Positions 10,468-18,292 of a stretch of DNA of 64,000 bases are shown piece after piece. Source of the stretch: Bacteroidota bacterium (GTDB lineage: Bacteria; Bacteroidota; Ignavibacteria; Tepidaquicellales; Tepidaquicellaceae). The stretch covers positions 71,172-135,171 of the forward strand of contig JAFDZR010000010.1 in NCBI GenBank assembly GCA_018266875.1. The letters run 5' to 3'. The notes under the pieces are model-generated. The model saw only the letters and a program-made list of their open reading frames with translations. It did not search any database and was not told the DNA's origin. Both the position numbers and the translations under genes were made by a program. The stretch's first letter is position 1. Every line of letters begins with the position of its first letter.

Positions 10468-11351
10468 TATGGGATCTTATTGCTTATAGCAAGACCGTAA
10501 AGTGGAGCGTATTTGCTTTCGGAAATGACATCGTCATTAAGCAGTTCTATGTTTTTGACTCCATGATCAGGCAGACTGCCGAGACTTTCCGTCAGAAAAT
10601 TTTTCAGGTCCTTGATTTTCTCTTCCCCGTAAAGATTGATCTCATTTATTAAACCATTTCCCGACAGCCCGGTAAAAAAATTCATCTGTTTAAGAAGTGA
10701 TTTTTTAAAGTTGTCCCTTTCCGTCAGTTCAAAATCATAATACTTCAGTGTTCCCTTAATTATGAGGCTGATATCAAGTCTGTTGTTTCTGTATCCGATT
10801 ATGAGAGCAGTATCTGAAGTCTGTTTTCTGCTTTTAATATATTTTTCCACTGCGAACTGATCGATCTCTATTTTTTGTATTATGATATTGCAGTTGTTGC
10901 AGAGATTCTTCAGAAATTCAATTTTATTTTTACTGATTGCGATCAGAAGAATTTCATCAATGCTGTCGCTTACTGGATGATTGTTAAGACGTATGTATTT
11001 TACACTGTAATCCTTGTAACTGTCGGGGAAATAATTTGAAAGATCCCACAGCAGATGCGAATTTATGTTTGACTTTCCCTCGCTGAGATCAACTGGAATT
11101 ATATTCATAAAAGCCAGACCTGTGTCAATCAGTATTCCCGCATGAAAAGGTTCCAGACTTGAAGTATCAAGAACTTCCTTCATCACTCCGGAAAATTCCT
11201 CAAAGTATTCCTTTCTGTTCTTTTTTAAAAGGACATCATCTTCAAGATTAAAACTTAATATTACTTCTTCAAGTCTGCTGACTTCCCCGGAATCTCCGAG
11301 TTCCATTATCCTGAGATTGTTACCGCTGAAACCTATGTTTATTTTTTTCAA
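10467..11351 (-). CDS. PilM-like actin-fold protein
   Basis: The 294-residue protein looks like a distant member of the actin/Hsp70 fold group close to PilM or FtsA. Supporting features are the N-terminal MKKINIGFSGNNLRIMEL, resembling the first phosphate loop of PilM, and the ALIIGYRNNRLDISLIIKGTLKYYDFELT stretch near 182-210, resembling the second phosphate loop. The usual acidic and glycine residues are weakly kept, so ATP binding is uncertain. There is no signal peptide. It lies between a ComEA-like gene and rsmD, and no other pilus gene is seen in the window. The assignment is moderate to low; an uncharacterised protein with an actin-like fold is the safe reading. Confidence 0.55.
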   Translation of the reverse strand: MKKINIGFSGNNLRIMELGDSGEVSRLEEVILSFNLEDDVLLKKNRKEYFEEFSGVMKEVLDTSSLEPFHAGILIDTGLAFMNIIPVDLSEGKSNINSHLLWDLSNYFPDSYKDYSVKYIRLNNHPVSDSIDEILLIAISKNKIEFLKNLCNNCNIIIQKIEIDQFAVEKYIKSRKQTSDTALIIGYRNNRLDISLIIKGTLKYYDFELTERDNFKKSLLKQMNFFTGLSGNGLINEINLYGEEKIKDLKNFLTESLGSLPDHGVKNIELLNDDVISESKYAPLYGLAISNKIP

Positions 11352-11362
11352 ATATAATTTCT

Positions 11363-11893
11363 TTAATCAGCTTTGACGAATTTTTTTATCTTTTCAAATT
11401 TTTTTCTGCCTATTCCCTTTACTTTCATCAGATCCTTTACACTGGCGAACCGCTTATTGGCTTCCCGGTATTCAAGGATCCTTTCGGCAATTGATTCTCC
11501 AATTCCGGGGAGCTCCGTAAGTTCATCCGCTCCTGCAGTATTAATGTCTATTGTAAAATCAGCCGTCCCTTCTGATCCGTCAGCCGCTTCGGTTTCTTTT
11601 TTCTGTATAAGAGTCTTTTCCGCCGCAGTTAATTTCCCGTAAAGCTCTCTCTCGCCGGAAGAAGATGTATCTCTTTTCTTATTGTCATCCGCATAGATCT
11701 TCAGGGATCTTTCCCTGAACTCATTATCGTATTCCGAATAATCATATGTTCCTTTATCCGATTCACCTGTCAGGGATCCGTAGAATTTTACAATATATCC
11801 TGCGCTAATTACCGCTGAAATAAATATTATAACTCTTACTTCACTTTTTGTAAATGAAAACACATTCGAAAGAACCTTCATAAAATCTTTCAT
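11363..11893 (-). CDS. ComEA-like helix-hairpin-helix DNA-binding protein
   Basis: ComEA-type proteins bind DNA through paired helix-hairpin-helix motifs. This protein has a short N-terminus, one membrane segment (VRVIIFISAVISAGYIV), an acidic Ser/Glu-rich linker, and a C-terminal HhH domain with INTAGADELTELPGIGESIA and the second hairpin VKGIGRKKFEKI. Two ATG codons lie close together, at 11899 and 11893. I chose the second because the strong GGAGG site sits 8 bases before it but only 2 before the first. A role in DNA uptake is possible, although ComEA-like proteins occur in many bacteria that are not known to be competent. It heads the operon running into coaD. Confidence 0.85.
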   Translation of the reverse strand: MKDFMKVLSNVFSFTKSEVRVIIFISAVISAGYIVKFYGSLTGESDKGTYDYSEYDNEFRERSLKIYADDNKKRDTSSSGERELYGKLTAAEKTLIQKKETEAADGSEGTADFTIDINTAGADELTELPGIGESIAERILEYREANKRFASVKDLMKVKGIGRKKFEKIKKFVKAD

Positions 11894-11909
11894 AATCATA
11901 ACCTCCGTT

Positions 11910-11940
11910 CAAAAATAACTATAATATATTAATTATAAAA
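11910..11940 (-). promoter_or_regulatory. Putative promoter of the comEA-like operon
   Basis: On the minus strand an exact TATTTTTG (-7 type, 11917-11910) is preceded by TTTT (11940-11937) with a 19-base spacer. Transcription would begin about at the GGAGG ribosome site, giving a very short leader, so this is tentative. Confidence 0.35.
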
Positions 11941-12016
11941 CTGTTACTAAGTATCCTAACTTACCGGGAAAATCAGTTTGTGAAAAATAAAAGAATCTCT
12001 GAGTCATCAGTGATGT

Positions 12017-12159
12017 GATTTGAATAAGATTTGAATAAGATTTGAATAAGATTTGAATAAGATTTGAATAAGATTTGAATAAGATTTGAATAAGATTTGA
12101 ATAAGATTTGAATAAGATTTGAATAAGAATCGAATATGAATCGAATAAGATTTGAAATA
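12017..12159. repeat. 11-bp tandem repeat, about 13 copies
   Basis: Ten perfect head-to-tail copies of gatttgaataa run from 12017 to 12126, followed by three degenerate copies to 12159 (gaatcgaatat, gaatcgaataa, gatttgaaata). The array lies between the stop codon of the O-methyltransferase gene and the comEA-like operon, about 77 bases upstream of that operon's candidate promoter. Because 11 is not a multiple of three, each frame reads as an 11-residue peptide repeat, which creates a spurious ORF on the minus strand. No leader or spacer variety is present, so this is not a CRISPR array. Confidence 0.97.
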
Positions 12160-12179
12160 GATAATAACTGCGTCAAAAA

Positions 12180-12839
12180 CTATCTGACCCTTGATATTGT
12201 GAATCCGTCGCCGATGACAAGCAGAAATGATTCCACTCTTTCATCCTTTGAGAGAAGATCGTTTGTCATCTGAATTGCCCTCAGGTCTTCATCGTCACCT
12301 GCATCTCCGGTTACTCTTCCGTCCTTTATCATATTGTCAAAAATTATGACAGTACCGCTGTGCGAAAGTTTTACCGCGTATTCAAAATACTCAATGTAAT
12401 TTATCTTGTCGGCGTCGATAAAAATAAGGTCATACTTTCTATTCTCATTAACGAGTTTTTCAAGCTGATCAAGCGCTGGTGAAATTATTACTTCGGTTTT
12501 ATTTTCCAGTCCAGCCTTTTTAAAATATTCAGCGGCAAGATCTCCGTGCTTTTTTGAGATTTCAATTGTAGTGAGTTTCCCACCGTCAGCAAGCCCTGAA
12601 GCAATATGGTATCCGCTGAAACCAGCTAGAGTTCCGATCTCAAGAGCATACTCCGCATTTATTATTTTGGTAAGAAGATAAAGGAATCTTCCCTGATCAG
12701 GCGAGATCTGAATAAGAGGAATGTCGAGCTTTTCTGTTCGGCTGATGATTTCGTCTGCTATTTTGTCTTCCGGAACAAATCTGTCAAGTATGTAATTATA
12801 AATTTCCTCGTTTACTGGAACAGATTTCATTTTTTTCAT
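12180..12839 (-). CDS. SAM-dependent O-methyltransferase
   Basis: The 219-residue protein belongs to the caffeoyl-CoA/catechol O-methyltransferase family, which moves a methyl group from S-adenosylmethionine to a hydroxyl with help from a metal ion. Visible parts are the SAM site ALEIGTLAGFSGYHIASGL near 75-93, the metal-binding DLIFIDADKINYIEYFEYA near 137-155, and the GTVIIFDNMIKDGRVTG near 160-178. The substrate is unknown; relatives act on catechols and other small aromatic or amino-acid-derived compounds. It has no signal peptide and is cytoplasmic. It is followed by the 11-bp repeat array. Confidence 0.9.
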   Translation of the reverse strand: MKKMKSVPVNEEIYNYILDRFVPEDKIADEIISRTEKLDIPLIQISPDQGRFLYLLTKIINAEYALEIGTLAGFSGYHIASGLADGGKLTTIEISKKHGDLAAEYFKKAGLENKTEVIISPALDQLEKLVNENRKYDLIFIDADKINYIEYFEYAVKLSHSGTVIIFDNMIKDGRVTGDAGDDEDLRAIQMTNDLLSKDERVESFLLVIGDGFTISRVR

Positions 12840-12868
12840 TTGCTGAAATTATTTTTATTGACCGGACT

Positions 12869-13666
12869 TTAAAATTCCGGGCTGAATATTTTTTTGATGG
12901 AAGTTGCTTTACCTGATTTTGGATCTATCTCACAAATAACAGCGGAAAATCTCAGATCCTCTTCCGCAACTTCGAATTTCTGAGGAGTTGAGTAAATGAA
13001 TCTTTTGATCGAGCCTTCCTTTTTCATTCCGATTACTGAATCATAAGCTCCGGTCATTCCGACGTCAGTGATATATGCAGTCCCGCCGCTCAGAATCCTG
13101 TGATCTGCCGTGGGAATATGAGTATGTGTTCCCACTACTACTGACGCTCTTCCGTTTGCATGCCAACCGAATGCTATCTTTTCGGCGGTTGCTTCGGCAT
13201 GAAAATCCACAAACACTATATTGGTTTCGTATTTAATTTTTTCATACACCCAGTCAAAAGTCCTGAACGGGCAGTCGATTGATTTCATGAAGACTCTTCC
13301 CTGAAGATTTATGATTCCTATTTTAAGTTCAGTGCCGGGAATCTCATACACACCGAAGCCGTGACCGTAAGCTCCCTTGGGATAATTCATGGGTCTGAGA
13401 ACTCTTTTCTCTTCCATAAGATATTTATGCGCCTGAATTTTATCCATCGTATGATTTCCGCCGGTCAGAACATTAATGTTCAGCTCAAGGAGTTTTTTCC
13501 CGTCCTTCTCCACAATGCCTTTTCCTTCGGTAATGTTTTCACCGTTGGCTATAACAATATCTGTTTTATATTTGGTAATGAAATTTGGGAGCAGAAGTTT
13601 GGTCAGATTATAACCGGGATCCCCGATTATATCCCCGATAAAAAGGATCTTAATTTTGTCCGACAA
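12869..13666 (-). CDS. YmdB-family metallophosphoesterase
   Basis: This 265-residue protein belongs to the YmdB (TIGR00282) family, cytoplasmic dinuclear-metal phosphoesterases; the studied Bacillus YmdB cleaves 2',3'-cyclic nucleotides and affects RNA and biofilm control. Visible metal-site motifs are GDIIGDPG near 11-18, NGEN near 41-44, GGNHTMDK near 70-77, and the C-terminal DFHAEATAEK and GTHTHIPTADHRIL near 152-190. It is 28 bases from the DUF1232 gene, on the same strand, so the two may be co-transcribed. Confidence 0.92.
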   Translation of the reverse strand: MSDKIKILFIGDIIGDPGYNLTKLLLPNFITKYKTDIVIANGENITEGKGIVEKDGKKLLELNINVLTGGNHTMDKIQAHKYLMEEKRVLRPMNYPKGAYGHGFGVYEIPGTELKIGIINLQGRVFMKSIDCPFRTFDWVYEKIKYETNIVFVDFHAEATAEKIAFGWHANGRASVVVGTHTHIPTADHRILSGGTAYITDVGMTGAYDSVIGMKKEGSIKRFIYSTPQKFEVAEEDLRFSAVICEIDPKSGKATSIKKIFSPEF

Positions 13667-13694
13667 TTAATTATCGCTGCTTTCTTTTTAGTTT

Positions 13695-14111
13695 TTAAAA
13701 TAAGTTTGAAGTGTTAACGCCTTTCCATTTACCGTATTTCTCAAGATCGGACTGAACTGATTTAAAGACAGCTGCAAAAAGCAGAGAGTCATCAGCAAAT
13801 CCGAGTATGGGGATTATGTCAGGCATCATATCAAAAGGATTAACGAAATATAAAATTGCCGCTGACAGTAATGCTACTGATCTCCACGGAATTTCAGTAT
13901 AGGTTTTATTTTTATAGTCCTTTAGCAGACTCAGCAGGAGTTTAATCTGCCTGATGAATCTCATATATCTGCCGAGATTGAGTTTGGATGATTTATCGTT
14001 TATCTCCTTTTCATGACTGACTATTCTTTTAACGTCATCATCAGTCACTTCATATGATTCTGATTTCACTTCATCGAATACTTCTTCTTTAAAAGAATTG
14101 TTTTTATTCAT
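13695..14111 (-). CDS. DUF1232 (YkvA-like) membrane protein
   Basis: The 138-residue protein ends with the DUF1232 domain: the hydrophobic stretch VALLSAAILYFVNPFDMMPDIIPILGFADD (about 80-108) carries the conserved NPxDxxPD and GxxDD signature. The first half is charged and probably cytoplasmic. The family's biochemical function is not known. It precedes the YmdB-family gene. The identification of the domain is firm, the role is not. Confidence 0.88.
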   Translation of the reverse strand: MNKNNSFKEEVFDEVKSESYEVTDDDVKRIVSHEKEINDKSSKLNLGRYMRFIRQIKLLLSLLKDYKNKTYTEIPWRSVALLSAAILYFVNPFDMMPDIIPILGFADDSLLFAAVFKSVQSDLEKYGKWKGVNTSNLF

Positions 14112-14188
14112 GTGTTTTTTATTTTAATATAAATTTAATTCTGTAAGATTTCAATACTTTATATTCCTTAACTAAAATACATACCTTA

Positions 14189-14977
14189 TCATTCCTTAAT
14201 ATAACTTTTCAGATTGTCCAGTGATATGGCGATCTGCGCCGGACCATAAACATATGGAGCTATTTCGTAATTGTTGTAATAAAATTTAATGGAATCTTCC
14301 GATAAGGCAAAGTTGTCACTATATGTTATTTTATTTTCGAACAGTCCGGCTTTTGTAAGATCTTCTGTCATAGAAAGACCCTTTTCTTTTCTGAATGTAC
14401 TGTCAACCATTCTGTTGAGAATATTTTCATAACCCGGTTTGAAAATGTCATTAAGCGTCAGGACATCCCCTGTCGTTTTTCCAAAGACAGTGTATTTTAA
14501 ATAAGAATTAGGGTGCGCTCCTCCCGTGAAAATATAATAACTTATTGTCAGCGTAAAATATCCGGGAGTTTCTGATATTATCTCGGAATTAGCTTCTAGG
14601 CTGTATGACATATCAGGAACAGGAGATATTTTTTTTAATTTTTCAAAGTCAGCAAAGAAATTCATTGCAAGTTCATCCAGGGAATTGTTTAACTCTCCTT
14701 CCTGCTGATAAATGCTGTCCCTGAGAAAAGAAGAAATATATCCGTTAACCTTTGCTTTAATGTCTTCATTTAAAATTTCCGGATACTTCATGTCAATGTA
14801 AGTGCAACCAGCGGAATCAATATTGCAGTTATTCACTGACTTTTTAAATTCTTTCATTTTAAACTCTATTTTCCCTGACGATACGTTTTTCAATTCTTTG
14901 ACTTCCGTTTTTGTATCCTTTTTGCCGCATGAAATTAAAACTGCGCATAATATAAGAACTGAAAAAAAAATTTTCAT
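14189..14977 (-). CDS. DUF3298-containing lipoprotein
   Basis: The 262-residue precursor has a lipoprotein signal, LISC with the cysteine at residue 17, so it is probably lipid-anchored on the outside of a membrane. The rest matches the DUF4163/DUF3298 architecture known from anti-sigma factor RsiV: TLTISYYIFTGGAHPNSYLKY near 159-179, where the GGAHPN motif is the family hallmark, and the following VLTLNDIFKPGYENIL. In RsiV this domain binds lysozyme; whether that holds here is unknown. There is no membrane-spanning anti-sigma part and no sigma factor gene beside it. Confidence 0.85.
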   Translation of the reverse strand: MKIFFSVLILCAVLISCGKKDTKTEVKELKNVSSGKIEFKMKEFKKSVNNCNIDSAGCTYIDMKYPEILNEDIKAKVNGYISSFLRDSIYQQEGELNNSLDELAMNFFADFEKLKKISPVPDMSYSLEANSEIISETPGYFTLTISYYIFTGGAHPNSYLKYTVFGKTTGDVLTLNDIFKPGYENILNRMVDSTFRKEKGLSMTEDLTKAGLFENKITYSDNFALSEDSIKFYYNNYEIAPYVYGPAQIAISLDNLKSYIKE

Positions 14978-15044
14978 ACAGATTGTTTTTTAAGTTATGT
15001 AAATATAATTGAATTAGCTTTCAGTAGACAGACAGAACAGAGTA

Positions 15045-18026
15045 TCAGGCATTATGGTTTTTTATGAGTTCATTTATGGCTTCATTTGTTGTGACTTTTT
15101 TTCCCCTGTTGAATTCTTCAAGCGTTTTTTGTTCGTCAAAAGACATACTGCATTCCCTGTAAATCCTTTCTATTCCCGATTTCAACTCTTCTTCATAATA
15201 AGCACCGGAAGATTTGTATTTCTCTTCTATTACACCTGCAAGATAAACCGCTTTCATAAGATCTCCGCGGACACGGAATATCTCCGCCATTCCGAATAAA
15301 CCTGCAGCAGCTGTGCTGAGCTCAGGACTGTCTGTCTGATTTGAAAGACAGTTCATAAAATTAATTTCAGCATTTTCATAATCCTCTTCCCCGAAATATA
15401 CCTGCCCCAGCCCTGCATAAGAATGAAGTATTCCAAGCTGATGTCCGATCTCTCTGCTTATTTGAAGTCCTTCCTCAAAATACTTTTTAGCGGATGTGAA
15501 ATCCCGGCTTTGTATTGACAGTTCGCCCATGTTGGAAAGAGAAATACTGATCCCGTTCTTGTTGCCAAGTTCAATATCCATTTTCATTCCCTCTTCGAAA
15601 TACTTTCTGGACAAATCAAAATCTCTGTCAAGAGCGTATGCTTGGGCTAGATTGTTCAGTCCGATCCCAATATAATCCGCGTCTTTTTCTTCCCTGGCGA
15701 TTTCAAGACTTTCGGTAAATCTTGTCTTTGCATTTTTCAGATCACCTGTTGCAAGCGAAGTTAGACCCAGTGAATTTAGAGCTGTGCAAATTCCCATTTT
15801 ATTTCCCAGCTCTTTGCGTATCTTCAGGCTTTCAGTTAAACATTTTTCCGCGCTTTCATATCGGGCGAGATCAATTTCAATGTTTCCGAGTACATTTAGG
15901 CAGCCGGCAATTCCGTTTTTATCATCAAGCTTTCTGTAAATTTCCATACTTTCATTTACGAATTTTTTGGCTGCTGTCTGCTCACACTGCAGGGTAGCAT
16001 ATATCCCGGCAATCCGCAGTGAATTGGCTCTGAGATTTTCATCAACTTTTTCCGGCTTGCTGAGCAGCTTGTCCAGCCAGCTTCTCGCTTCGCTGATGTA
16101 ACCTCTTTTCTCCCAGAATCTGGAAAGACTTCCTGCCAGTCTGTGACATTCCTCCGTTAAATTTTCATCCAGCGACCATTTCAAAGCAGACTGAATATTT
16201 GAATATTCCTCTTCAAACAAGTCCAGCCAGTATTTAACTTTTATTCCGGTAAGTTCCGGTAAGGCATTCCTGCACAGTTCAAGATAATAATTAAAATGAA
16301 TGTTGTGAATTAACTTATGTTCCCCGCTTTCGAGAAGTCTTTCATTACCATACTGTCTTATAGTTTCAAGCATTTTATATCTTTCCTTATTTTCATCAAA
16401 CAGCACAAGGGATTTTTCAATTAATCCCTGCATGAGATCCAGTATATTACCGCTGCTTAGATTTTCATCCGAACAGATCTCTTCGGAATCGTTGAGTTTC
16501 CAGCCGCCTGAGAATACAGACAATCTTCGAAGTAAAATTTTTTCGGATTCGGAAAGCAGATCATGACTCCAGTCTATCAATGCTTTCAGAGTCTGCTGTC
16601 TGGGAAGCGCAGTTCTTGCGCCGCCGGTAAGCAGTCTGAATCTGTCATTGAGTTTCTCAAAAATTTTTTCAACTGTTAAAACCTTGGTTCTGACTGCAGC
16701 GAGTTCGAGCGCAAGCGGTATTCCGTCAAGCTGAAAGCAGATCTGCGCAAGCGCAGGCGCATTTTCATACGTAACTCTGAAATTCGAATTCACCAGCAGC
16801 GCTCTTTCGGTGAATAATCTTACCGCTTCAAACCGGATTAACTGCTCGGGGCTGTAAGATATTTTCGGATCGGGATGTGATAGCGGCAGGACAAGATGTA
16901 TATTTTCACCTTTGCATTTAAGCGCTTCGCGGCTTGTTGCTATTATTTTGATACCGGGAAAATTCTGAATTATTTTTTCAGCAATTGAAGCGCATGCATC
17001 AATGATGTGCTCGCAGTTATCAAATATCAGCAGTAATTTTTTATTTTTAAAATTTTTGAACAGCGATGTCTCGGGCTGAGTACCCGGCTCTTCCCTGATT
17101 CCCAGAGAATCGGAAATCATAACGGAAATAAGATCCGGATCCAGCAGAGAAGCCAGTTCAATTATCCACACTCCGTTTTCAAAATCATCGATCATATCCG
17201 CTGCGATCTGAAGCGAGAGTCTCGTTTTTCCCGTTCCGCCCGGACCAAGCAGAGTCAGAAGTCTGTTTTTATCCAGTATGTTTTTAATTTCCGCTATCTC
17301 TTTTTTTCTGCCGATAAAACCTGTAAGCTGGACGGGAAGATTGTTCGGACGCGAATCAAGAGTTTTCAGAGGCGGAAAATCCTTAATCAGATCACCTGCA
17401 ATAACCTGATGTAGTCTTACCGGCTGATTCAGATCCTTTAATCTCCTTTCACCGAGATCTCTGAAAGACACTTCAAATACACTGAGATCTGAAGATACTT
17501 TTTCAGATCTGTTATCCTCTGTCCCTGTCACAGGTCCGGGTAAGCCGGTATGTTCAAAATAATCAGAATCCTTTGCAGTTTTTCTTTGAGTCCCGGAGTC
17601 TTTCACGAAAAGATCATATGAATCACCTGAAATTATTATCTGACCGCCGTAAGCCGATGACATTACTCTTTCGGTCCGCGCAAGTGTAAGATAGCCCATG
17701 TATCTTTCGCCGTTCCATTCTGCATTACCTGAATGAATTCCCATTCTGACTTTTATAACGGCTTCATCCCAGTTTTCATCTGCAAGGTTATGCTGCGCAT
17801 CCACTGCTGCTTTTACGGCATCCGCTGCATTTTCAAATGAACTGCAGAATGCATCACCAATGATCTCAAATACAAAACCATTATTTGATTCGATCGCTTT
17901 TCTTAATGCGGAATGATGTTTTTTCAACGCCACTGGAAGTTTATCCGGATACTGCTGTGAAAGCTTTGTACTGCCTTCAATATCAGTGAAGAGAAATGTA
18001 ACCGTTCCCGAAGGTCTTTTATCCAT
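15045..18026 (-). CDS. Cyclase-homology / NB-ARC ATPase / TPR regulator
   Basis: This 993-residue cytoplasmic protein has three parts. Residues 8-135 are a class III nucleotide-cyclase domain with both metal-binding aspartates (Asp15 in FTDIEGST, Asp58 in EIIGDAF). A predictor-like alignment puts Ala116 where active cyclases have the transition-state Asn, while the following Arg120 is kept. Residues 230-560 are an NB-ARC-type ATPase, with Walker A GPGGTGKT at 261-268 and Walker B LLLIFDN at 331-337. From about 600 to 930 there are at least seven TPR units of roughly 40 residues. A 40-residue insertion (141-185) separates the cyclase core from its final segment. Such proteins are thought to sense a partner through the TPRs. 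Cyclase activity is doubtful because of the Asn replacement. Confidence 0.88.
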   Translation of the reverse strand: MDKRPSGTVTFLFTDIEGSTKLSQQYPDKLPVALKKHHSALRKAIESNNGFVFEIIGDAFCSSFENAADAVKAAVDAQHNLADENWDEAVIKVRMGIHSGNAEWNGERYMGYLTLARTERVMSSAYGGQIIISGDSYDLFVKDSGTQRKTAKDSDYFEHTGLPGPVTGTEDNRSEKVSSDLSVFEVSFRDLGERRLKDLNQPVRLHQVIAGDLIKDFPPLKTLDSRPNNLPVQLTGFIGRKKEIAEIKNILDKNRLLTLLGPGGTGKTRLSLQIAADMIDDFENGVWIIELASLLDPDLISVMISDSLGIREEPGTQPETSLFKNFKNKKLLLIFDNCEHIIDACASIAEKIIQNFPGIKIIATSREALKCKGENIHLVLPLSHPDPKISYSPEQLIRFEAVRLFTERALLVNSNFRVTYENAPALAQICFQLDGIPLALELAAVRTKVLTVEKIFEKLNDRFRLLTGGARTALPRQQTLKALIDWSHDLLSESEKILLRRLSVFSGGWKLNDSEEICSDENLSSGNILDLMQGLIEKSLVLFDENKERYKMLETIRQYGNERLLESGEHKLIHNIHFNYYLELCRNALPELTGIKVKYWLDLFEEEYSNIQSALKWSLDENLTEECHRLAGSLSRFWEKRGYISEARSWLDKLLSKPEKVDENLRANSLRIAGIYATLQCEQTAAKKFVNESMEIYRKLDDKNGIAGCLNVLGNIEIDLARYESAEKCLTESLKIRKELGNKMGICTALNSLGLTSLATGDLKNAKTRFTESLEIAREEKDADYIGIGLNNLAQAYALDRDFDLSRKYFEEGMKMDIELGNKNGISISLSNMGELSIQSRDFTSAKKYFEEGLQISREIGHQLGILHSYAGLGQVYFGEEDYENAEINFMNCLSNQTDSPELSTAAAGLFGMAEIFRVRGDLMKAVYLAGVIEEKYKSSGAYYEEELKSGIERIYRECSMSFDEQKTLEEFNRGKKVTTNEAINELIKNHNA

Positions 18027-18233
18027 TGTTAAAGATTTCAGTTTGAAAATTGTAATCTGAAAAGATAAGACATTCGGTATAATTAAAAAGAAATGTATCC
18101 TTTCCGTATCGTGATATCAGCATAAGTGTTTAATTCTAATTCAGGTTACAATTTACAAAAATATTTCTGAACATTGAATAATATATACTGAACATTTTAC
18201 GCTGAATAATGAAAAGCGGAAACCCTGAGCGGG

Positions 18234-18266
18234 AAAAAAATCAGCGCAGACAATTGCCTGCGCTGA
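18234..18266 (-). terminator. Intrinsic terminator of the neprosin-like gene
   Basis: TCAGCGCAG (18241-18249) pairs with CTGCGCTGA (18258-18266) around an 8-base loop. On the minus strand the stem is followed by seven T's (18240-18234), the classic intrinsic terminator layout, and it lies 26 bases after the stop codon of the neprosin-like gene. Confidence 0.85.
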
Positions 18267-18292
18267 ATTTTGAATTCAAGAATTGCCGGATG

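Noticed and set aside
12017-12159. Possible CRISPR array
   Set aside because: The units are 11 bases with no spacers, so the array is an ordinary tandem repeat.
11973-12176. Minus-strand ORF with an 11-residue peptide repeat
   Set aside because: It is only the translation of the 11-bp DNA repeat; it has no ribosome site and its peptide repeat follows necessarily from the array.
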